Position numbers and translations under genes: made by a program. A stretch of 64,000 nucleotides of DNA from positions 372,001-436,000 of the forward strand of contig CAVYTX010000003.1 of NCBI GenBank assembly GCA_963771545.1, written 5' to 3'. The stretch comes from CAKZLS01 sp963771545 (GTDB taxonomy: Bacteria > Pseudomonadota > Alphaproteobacteria > Rhodospirillales > Defluviicoccaceae). Below are positions 58,496 to 64,000 of the stretch, piece by piece. How positions within the stretch are numbered: position 1 is the first letter of the stretch; the number at the start of each line of letters is the position of its first letter. The notes under the pieces are model-generated. The model did not search any database and was not told the DNA's origin. It saw nothing but the letters and a program-made list of their open reading frames with translations.

Positions 58496-60064
58496 CTATG
58501 TTCTTTCAGGGTTCAAGGACCCGGAGCCAGGGTTCAAGCACTCGAGACATTGGGCCAGCGTGTTGTCTTTCGAACCCGAGGTGTTCAGCCCGCGCCAGTC
58601 GATCTCCCCCAGATCGTACGCGAGTTGCATGCGGACGATGGCGGCGTTGGCGTCGGACACGTTGCGCGTTCGGTTGGTCACCCGCTCCATCATGACGTGC
58701 GGCTGGGCTTCGAGCCAAAACCCTTGGAACGGCACGCCCGCGTCCTCGGCGACCTTGGCAATGGCGGCGCGTTGCGCGGGCAGGGCGAACACGGCGTCGG
58801 CGATGACCGAATGCCCGGCCGCCAGCACCGTTCTCGCCTCGTCGTATACCGCCTCGAAGGTTCGATCGGTCATGTCCGGCGTGTAGCCGCCCGGACCCAG
58901 CCGCGATCCGAGAGGGACGCCCGCGATGCGCTTGCGGGTGCAGTCCGTTCGCACCACGCGCGCTCCCGGCGCCGGAGTGAGATAAGCGGCGAGGTCTCGG
59001 GCAAGCCTGGATTTGCCGCTGCCCGACAACCCGCCCACGGCGATCAGCCTCGGCGCGGCCGGCGCCAGATAGTCTTCCGCTTTTTCCAGGTAGCGCCGGG
59101 CCCGGTCGCGCAGAACGGCGGCTTCGCGCGGATCGGATTGATTGCCGCACGCCACCGCGTCCACATGGCTTCGGATCGCCGCGCGCATGGACAGAAACAA
59201 CGGCAAGGCCGCCAGTCCGCCGGCATCCCCGGTCACGTCCAGATAGCGGTTCAGAACAATGCTCGCCAATTGGCGAAAATCGCGGCAGTCCAGGTCCATG
59301 ATCAGAAAGGCGAGGTCATAGAGCACATCGATATGGGCGAACGTCTCGTTGAATTCGATGGCGTCGAACAGCGTCGCCCGTCCCTCGTGGAGAAAGATAT
59401 TGCGCAGATGCAGATCGCCATGACAGTGGCGGACAAACCCCTGTCGGCGGCGCTCGTCGAGCAGCGCCCCGCAAGCGTCAAGGGCGCGCCGCGATGCTTC
59501 GGTCACGCGCCCGACCGCGCCCGAGTCCAGAAGTCCCGGACAACACCCGGCGAAACTCTCTTCGTTGTTGCCGATGATGAACGCGATGGCGTCGCGTCCG
59601 CCCGAGTCGGTTCGCCGCTCGGCGCCATGGTGGAACCGGGCGATTGTGTCGGCGAGATCCTCCATGGCGTACCGGTCCAGCACGCCCCGGCCGGCCAGCC
59701 GGTCGAACAGTGTGTCCTCATCGAAGCGCCGCATTTCGACCAGCCAATCGACCGCCTCCCCATCGCCGGCGAGAACGAGGCCTCCGTCTCCCGTCCGGGT
59801 CACCGGCACGACGCCCAGATAGATGGCCGGCGCCGTGCGGCTGTTGGTCCGCACCTCCGCCTCGCAGAACCGCCGCCGCCGCTCCCGGGTGGAGAAATCC
59901 AGGTAGGGAAACACCACCGCCCGCTTCAGCTTGTAAACGCGATCCCCCGCCAGAAAAACCACGGACGCATGGGTTTCCACCCGATCGACCGCGCCTCCGC
60001 CGGCGCCGAACGTCTCCGGCCGGGACAGGAAGGCAATGACTTCGCTCTGATTCTCCTCATGCAT
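58496..60064 (-). CDS. Fusion of aminoglycoside phosphotransferase-like and AAA/kinase domains
   Basis: A 522-residue protein. The N-terminal half (about 1-320) is an APH-like kinase fold, with VYKLKRAV (ATP-binding Lys), RHCHGDLHLRNIFLHEGRAT (catalytic loop H-G-D-L-H-x-x-N) and LFDAIEFNE (metal DxD-like). The C-terminal half (about 330-500) is a P-loop kinase with VGGLSGSGKSRLARDLAAYL, like zeta-toxin or gluconokinase folds. The fusion is widespread and uncharacterised. ATG 60064 is preferred because longer frames enter the next gene. The last 25 codons lie in an 11-base direct repeat, so the C-terminus may have been altered. Confidence 0.85.
   Translation of the reverse strand: MHEENQSEVIAFLSRPETFGAGGGAVDRVETHASVVFLAGDRVYKLKRAVVFPYLDFSTRERRRRFCEAEVRTNSRTAPAIYLGVVPVTRTGDGGLVLAGDGEAVDWLVEMRRFDEDTLFDRLAGRGVLDRYAMEDLADTIARFHHGAERRTDSGGRDAIAFIIGNNEESFAGCCPGLLDSGAVGRVTEASRRALDACGALLDERRRQGFVRHCHGDLHLRNIFLHEGRATLFDAIEFNETFAHIDVLYDLAFLIMDLDCRDFRQLASIVLNRYLDVTGDAGGLAALPLFLSMRAAIRSHVDAVACGNQSDPREAAVLRDRARRYLEKAEDYLAPAAPRLIAVGGLSGSGKSRLARDLAAYLTPAPGARVVRTDCTRKRIAGVPLGSRLGPGGYTPDMTDRTFEAVYDEARTVLAAGHSVIADAVFALPAQRAAIAKVAEDAGVPFQGFWLEAQPHVMMERVTNRTRNVSDANAAIVRMQLAYDLGEIDWRGLNTSGSKDNTLAQCLECLNPGSGSLNPERT
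58507..58538. repeat. 11-base direct repeat at the 3' end of the kinase fusion gene
   Basis: CAGGGTTCAAG occurs at 58507-58517 and again at 58528-58538, exactly 21 bases apart, coding for repeated L-N-P near the C-terminus. Confidence 0.7.
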
Positions 60065-60086
60065 GGCGCACGCCTCGCTGTTGGTA

Positions 60087-61025
60087 TTACTCGAACACCG
60101 CCCTTTTCTCCTTGATACCATAGGGATCTTCATGAATCAGAACTTCCGCGTCGGGAAAGGCCCGTTCGACCTCCGCCATCACCGTTTCGGCGATGATGTG
60201 GGCGTCGATCAGCGTCAGGTTGCCGTCCATCTCGAGGTGGAACTGGATGAAGGTCTGGGTGCCGGAAGAACGGGTCCGGATATCGTGGACGCTGATGACG
60301 CCCGGGTGGCTGACGGCGATGGCGCGGATGCGCGCCCGGTCGCTCTCGGGCAATTCCGCATCCATCAGAAGTTTGAGACTGCTCTTGAAGATCCCCCAGG
60401 CGCCATGAACGATGAACAGCGCGATGACGATGGCGAATACCGGATCGGCGGCGTTCCATCCCAGCCTGACGCTCAACAGAAGAGCCACGATGACGCTGGC
60501 GTTTACCAACAGATCGGCGCTGTAATGGAGCGAATCGGCGCTGATCGCCACCGACCCCGTGCGCTTCACCACGAACCGCTGAAACAATACCAGGCCGAGC
60601 GTCAGCACGATGGAAAACACCATCACCGCGATCCCGAAGGTGGAATGCTTGACGGCAACGGGATGGGCCAAACGCTGCACCGCCTCGAACAGCAGAAAGG
60701 CCGCGGACCCGGCGACGAAGGCCGCCTGGGCCAAACCGGCGAGCGGTTCGGCCTTGCCGTGTCCGAAGCGATGTTCCCGATCGGGCGGCTGCATGGCCTG
60801 GCGAACCGCGATGAAGTTGACGACGGACGCGGCCAGATCGAGCATCGAATCGATCAGGGTGGACAAAAGGCTGACCGACCCCGTCACGATCCAGGCCCCC
60901 GTCTTGGCGGCGATCAGCACCGCCGCGATGGCGACGGACGCTCCCGCCGCCAGCCGCTTCAGCCGATCGACGCGTTCCGTCGACAACGCCCGCTTCGGTT
61001 CATCCGTCCCGCCGTTATCCTTCAC
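60087..61025 (-). CDS. Cation diffusion facilitator efflux protein
   Basis: A 312-residue CDF protein exchanging divalent cations for protons. Six helices in residues 20-205; metal-binding sites SLLSTLIDSMLDLAASVVNF and SADSLHYSADLLVNASVIVA carry D-x-x-x-D and H-x-x-x-D, so the binding site is D-D-H-D as in zinc/iron pumps such as FieF. The C-terminal domain (about 210-290) has ISVHDIRTRSSGTQTFIQFH. GTG 61025 overlaps the pdxH stop by 4 bases (GTGA). The stop TAA lies in a REP-like TAATACCAAC. Confidence 0.92.
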   Translation of the reverse strand: MKDNGGTDEPKRALSTERVDRLKRLAAGASVAIAAVLIAAKTGAWIVTGSVSLLSTLIDSMLDLAASVVNFIAVRQAMQPPDREHRFGHGKAEPLAGLAQAAFVAGSAAFLLFEAVQRLAHPVAVKHSTFGIAVMVFSIVLTLGLVLFQRFVVKRTGSVAISADSLHYSADLLVNASVIVALLLSVRLGWNAADPVFAIVIALFIVHGAWGIFKSSLKLLMDAELPESDRARIRAIAVSHPGVISVHDIRTRSSGTQTFIQFHLEMDGNLTLIDAHIIAETVMAEVERAFPDAEVLIHEDPYGIKEKRAVFE

Positions 61026-61612
61026 GGATAAAGTTCCTCGTTTTCCCAGCCGCTTTCGGTCCGGCGATAGAGCGACCGCATGTGCAGACGGAACGGCCGG
61101 TCCTCCCAGAACTCGATGCTGTCCGGCGACACGCGGAAGCCGGACCAGAAGGGGGGCCGGGGCACCGAGCCCATGGCGAAGCGGGCCGTGTACTTGGCGA
61201 CCCGGGCCTCCAGTTCGAACCGGCCCTTGAGCGGCCGCGACTGCTGCGACGCCCAGGCGCCCAATTGACTGACGCGCATGCGGCTGGCGAAATAGGCGTC
61301 GGCCTCGGCGTCGCTCACCGGTCCCACCGGCCCGGTCACCCGCACCTGCCGGCGCAAGGATTTCCAGTGAAAGCACAGCGCCGCCCGGGGATTTGTGGCC
61401 AGTTCGGCGGCCTTGGCGCTTCCCAAGTTGGTGTAAAACGCAAATCCCCGGTCATCGACACCCTTGAGCAGAACCATGCGGGCCGAAGGTGCCCCGTCGG
61501 GAGTGCATGTGGCCAATGTCATCGCGTTCGGATCGTTGGGCTCGCTCTTTTCGGCGTCGGCCATCCAGATCTTGAACTGCTCGATGGGATCGAGTCCGTG
61601 TGTGACTGTCAT
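61022..61612 (-). CDS. pdxH: Pyridoxamine 5'-phosphate oxidase
   Basis: A 196-residue FMN enzyme that makes pyridoxal 5'-phosphate. Motifs: AMTLATCTPDGAPSARMVLL, GFAFYTNLGSAKAAELATNP, FHWKSLRRQVRVTGPV and the C-terminal WEDRPFRLHMRSLYRR substrate-binding block. ATG 61612 has GAGGAG ahead. Co-transcribed with the cation efflux gene. Confidence 0.95.
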   Translation of the reverse strand: MTVTHGLDPIEQFKIWMADAEKSEPNDPNAMTLATCTPDGAPSARMVLLKGVDDRGFAFYTNLGSAKAAELATNPRAALCFHWKSLRRQVRVTGPVGPVSDAEADAYFASRMRVSQLGAWASQQSRPLKGRFELEARVAKYTARFAMGSVPRPPFWSGFRVSPDSIEFWEDRPFRLHMRSLYRRTESGWENEELYP

Positions 61613-62016
61613 GGCGCTCCTCGGTGGATGTGTCCGTGCATGCCCGGGCGGCGATCGCGGAACGGCTTCGCGCATTCTACCGATTGTTCACGTTTTTCCC
61701 ATATAAGGAATAGGTCGATCCGCCATTACGCACGCGCTCGCGAATCCCATCCGGACCGCGATCGCGGTAACCCCGGGGCCGGGGAACGGATCAAAAGGCT
61801 TCTCGCCGCATCAACGGCCTCGGTTCCGCGCCTTCGCGACAAGGGGCCGCCGCGCGCCGAAGGGGTGCGCCGAAGGGGGTTGTGGCAATCAATACATAAC
61901 GCTTAAAGTCGTGCTACCATCGTCCTTCGACGACGAGTTCATCCGGTTTGTGAGACGCTGGCACGGCGAGGATTCGTACACCGCGCGCAAACCATAAATG
62001 TCAACGACAGGACTGA
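61613..62016. other. Divergent control region of pdxH and the J-domain gene
   Basis: A 404-base gap with no supportable gene. GCGCCGAAGGGG is repeated with one change near 61855-61880. The AATACATAACGCTTAAAG stretch around 61890-61910 could be a promoter of the J-domain gene, but the boxes are not decisive. Confidence 0.4.
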
Positions 62017-62934
62017 ATGCGCGACCCCTACGAAGTTCTGGGCGTCCCCAAGGGGACCGACAAAAAAACGATCAAGAAGGCCTATCGAACGCTGGCCCGC
62101 ACCCATCACCCAGATCTGCATCCGGGCGATTCCAAGGCGGAAGACCGGTTCAAGGAGATGGCCGCGGCTTACGATTTCCTCTCCAACGCCGACAAGAAAG
62201 CGCGATACGACAGCGGCCAGATCGACGCCAACGGCGCGCCAAGGATGAACCAGACCTTCAACGGGAACCATCCCGCGGGCGGTCGTCGCGGCAACTCTCA
62301 GGGCCCAAGTGAATACCTCAAGGATATGGAAGGGATGGATGTGTTCGCCGACCTGTTCCGCGGCATGCGCCGCACCGGCGGATGGCGGAAGGCGGCCCCG
62401 GTCCGCGGACGGGATATCCGCCATGAGCTCTCCATAGATCTCCTCGATGCCATCAAGGGCGCGACCCGGGCCATCGCGCTGACGGACGGAAAACAGCTCA
62501 AGGTGACGATTCCCGCCGGATCCCAGGATGGTCAAGTCCTGCGTCTCAAGGCGCAAGGGACGCCCGGCGCGTCCGGAGGCGCGGCCGGCGACGTGCATGT
62601 CGAACTGCATGTCAAGCCACATCCTAGGTTCACCCGCGCCGGCAACGACATTCACTCCGAACTCCCCGTCACCATTCCCGAAGCGATACTCGGCGCCAAG
62701 GCCGGTGTCCCCACCATCGACGGCACCGTCACCCTGACCATTCCCAAGGGCTCCAACAGCGGCACGCGCCTGCGTCTCCGGGGCAAGGGCGCGCCGGCGC
62801 CGGGCGGCGGGGCTCGGGGCGATCACTATGTCACCTTGAAGGTCATGCTGCCCGATGCCGCCGACCCCGATCTCCTCCGGCTGTTGGAAGAGTGGGCGCG
62901 GCGGCATCCGTACCGCGTCCGCGATACCGACTGA
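62017..62934 (+). CDS. J-domain co-chaperone (CbpA/DnaJ type II)
   Basis: A 305-residue protein: J domain (residues 1-66) with HPD in THHPDLHPG, a glycine/asparagine-rich linker, and two C-terminal substrate-binding beta domains (RGRDIRHELSIDLLDAIKGA; PEAILGAKAGVPTIDGTVTL). The cysteine zinc fingers of DnaJ are absent, so it is type II, like CbpA. It stimulates DnaK ATPase. Its place between pdxH and fabI matches the Rhodospirillales gene order. Confidence 0.93.
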   Translation: MRDPYEVLGVPKGTDKKTIKKAYRTLARTHHPDLHPGDSKAEDRFKEMAAAYDFLSNADKKARYDSGQIDANGAPRMNQTFNGNHPAGGRRGNSQGPSEYLKDMEGMDVFADLFRGMRRTGGWRKAAPVRGRDIRHELSIDLLDAIKGATRAIALTDGKQLKVTIPAGSQDGQVLRLKAQGTPGASGGAAGDVHVELHVKPHPRFTRAGNDIHSELPVTIPEAILGAKAGVPTIDGTVTLTIPKGSNSGTRLRLRGKGAPAPGGGARGDHYVTLKVMLPDAADPDLLRLLEEWARRHPYRVRDTD

Positions 62935-63105
62935 TGGAAATTCAAACGAATTCGATCGCCACGCCGGATTTACCTTAATCATTTTTATGGGCTTTTTTTT
63001 TGCTTTGCGCGGGGTTTCGGTTAGGATGCGCGGCCGCGCCTGCTCGCGTCCGGGTTCTCAAGGCAATTTGTCGACTTCCAAAAAAACGACTGAGGGAAAG
63101 CTGAA

Positions 63106-63945
63106 ATGACCGCGTCCGTACCGCTGATGGCCGGAAAGAAGGGTCTGATCATGGGCGTGGCCAACGACCGCTCCATCGCCTGGGGGATCGCCAAGGCGGT
63201 GTGCGCCCACGGGGCGGAAATCGCCTTGACGTATCAGGGAGACGCGCTGTTGAAACGGGTGACCCCGCTGGCGAAATCGATCGGCTGCACCCTCGTTTTG
63301 CCCTGCGATGTCACCGATGACGACAGCCTCGACGCGGTTTTCGACACGCTCGGCGAGGCGTGGGGCGCGCTGGACTTCGTGGTGCACGCCATTGCCTATT
63401 CCGACAAGGATCAGCTCAAGGGGCGCTACGTCGACACCACGGCGGAGAATTTCGCCGCGACCATGTTCGTTTCATGTTACTCGTTCACCGCCGTCTGCCA
63501 GCGCGCTCACCGCCTCATGCCCAACGGCGGCAGCCTGCTCACCCTCACCTACATCGGCTCCGAGCGGGTCATGCCGCATTACAACGTCATGGGGGTCGCC
63601 AAGGCGGGACTGGAGGCGAGCGTCCGCTATCTCGCCGAGGATCTGGGCCGCGAAAACATCCGCGTCAACTCGCTGTCGGCCGGACCGATGAAGACCCTGG
63701 CGGCGTCGGGAATCGGCGACTTCCGCTATATCCTCAAGTGGAACCAGCACAATTCGCCGCTTCGCCGCAACATCACCCTCAACGATGTCGGCGGCGCCGG
63801 CGCATACCTGTTGAGCGACCTTTCGTCCGGCGTGACCGGTGTCAATCATCACGTGGACGGCGGCTATCACGTGGTCGGCATGCTAGCGGTGGACGCCGTT
63901 CCCCAGATCCGCGAGATGCTGGAGAACTTCACTCCGCAGAAGTAA
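63106..63945 (+). CDS. fabI: Enoyl-[acyl-carrier-protein] reductase (NADH)
   Basis: A 279-residue divergent SDR that reduces enoyl-ACP in fatty acid synthesis. GLIMGVANDRSIAWGIAKAV is the NAD site; the catalytic Tyr and Lys are in VMPHYNVMGVAKAGLEASVR (Y-x6-K). The segment G-P-M-K-T-L-A-A-S-G-I-G-D-F is the substrate loop. ATG 63106 follows GAGGGAAAGC. A T-rich stretch near 62992-63003 upstream may be the end of the J-domain transcript. Confidence 0.95.
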   Translation: MTASVPLMAGKKGLIMGVANDRSIAWGIAKAVCAHGAEIALTYQGDALLKRVTPLAKSIGCTLVLPCDVTDDDSLDAVFDTLGEAWGALDFVVHAIAYSDKDQLKGRYVDTTAENFAATMFVSCYSFTAVCQRAHRLMPNGGSLLTLTYIGSERVMPHYNVMGVAKAGLEASVRYLAEDLGRENIRVNSLSAGPMKTLAASGIGDFRYILKWNQHNSPLRRNITLNDVGGAGAYLLSDLSSGVTGVNHHVDGGYHVVGMLAVDAVPQIREMLENFTPQK

Positions 63946-63954
63946 CAGAACGGC

Positions 63955-64000
63955 ATGGCAGGCAACACCTTCGGCGAGCTTTTCCGGATCACGACGTTCG
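63955..64000 (+). CDS. aroC: Chorismate synthase, 5' fragment cut by window edge
   Basis: Only the first 15 codons are visible: MAGNTFGELFRITTF. The (S/A)xNTFGxLFRxTTFGESHG start is diagnostic of chorismate synthase, which makes chorismate from EPSP using reduced FMN. ATG 63955 is 10 bases after the fabI stop, so the two are likely co-transcribed. Confidence 0.85.
   Translation, partial: MAGNTFGELFRITTF

Noticed and set aside
58421..60115. 564-codon open frame opposite the kinase fusion gene
   Set aside because: Antisense shadow of a gene with clear kinase motifs; no start signal.

Overview
The window reads as a chromosomal stretch of a GC-rich alphaproteobacterium. The strongest pointer is a complete PhyR-NepR-EcfG general stress response (GSR) locus at 25797-27598, a partner-switching system confined to Alphaproteobacteria. 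The order pdxH, J-domain gene, fabI, aroC at the right end, together with cyoABCD, ctaA, lipB and cobA, fits Rhodospirillales-like bacteria. That narrower placement is inference from gene order, not a database match.

Layout. Bases 1-4884 are accessory DNA. They hold two tandem alpha/beta hydrolases (the first cut by the window edge), an ATP-grasp ligase fused to a CapA-type phosphoesterase, and an exported beta-lactamase-fold serine hydrolase. Their AT-richer leader sequences suggest acquisition. Bases 5178-11146 hold an exported protein with three LPGNV repeats, a YraQ/ArsP-type permease, small proteins, a divergent dihydrolipoyl-dehydrogenase-like flavoprotein / superoxide dismutase pair, and a Crp/Fnr regulator. 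Bases 11401-34865 are packed with envelope and stress genes: AI-2E-type permease, M48 lipoprotease, DUF4112, holin-like/DUF3618/BrkB operon, PRC-barrel proteins, DUF2254, MscS, CsbD and an entericidin-like lipoprotein. The GSR locus with two HWE/HisKA_2-type sensor kinases sits among them. A complete IS1380-family element (23998-25721) sits exactly at the end of one of the small stress genes. Bases 34914-48817 hold a P-type ATPase, a large catalase, a formate/nitrite-family channel, a pair of small paralogues, the cyoABCD quinol oxidase, a Na+/H+ antiporter and a MerR regulator. Bases 48905-64000 are mostly housekeeping: mgtE, tRNA-Leu(GAG), lipB, a diguanylate cyclase, a C-terminal processing protease, ctaA, cobA, an SDR, a universal stress protein, a kinase fusion, a cation efflux pump, pdxH, a J-domain protein, fabI and the start of aroC.

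How the parts work together. Reading the intergenic DNA, I find nine matches to the EcfG promoter pattern GGAAC-N16/17-CGTT. They lie before nepR-ecfG, the Crp/Fnr gene, the AI-2E permease, the M48 protease, the holin-like operon, a PRC-barrel gene, mscS, csbD and the catalase, and several weaker matches occur nearby. So 11-40 kb looks like a physically clustered GSR regulon around its own master regulator. A second sequence, TTAAC-N4-GT(T/G)AA, with the 5-4-5 geometry of Crp/Fnr sites, recurs before sodB/lpd, the 41234 gene, the cyo region and a small membrane protein. The Crp/Fnr gene at 10382-11146 is the obvious candidate to bind it, which would place a second tier of control under EcfG.

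Broken genes. Four loci are interrupted. A phospholipase D-like gene has an in-frame TGA and a lost second HKD histidine. The catalase has one extra base in a six-base homopolymer. The antiporter lacks one base in a T run. A glucoamylase-like gene and an SDR gene are joined out of frame upstream of cyoA. Homopolymer errors in the assembly and real decay both remain possible. Repeats include a 279-bp nested inverted-repeat element at 52691-52969 and related REP-like palindromes.
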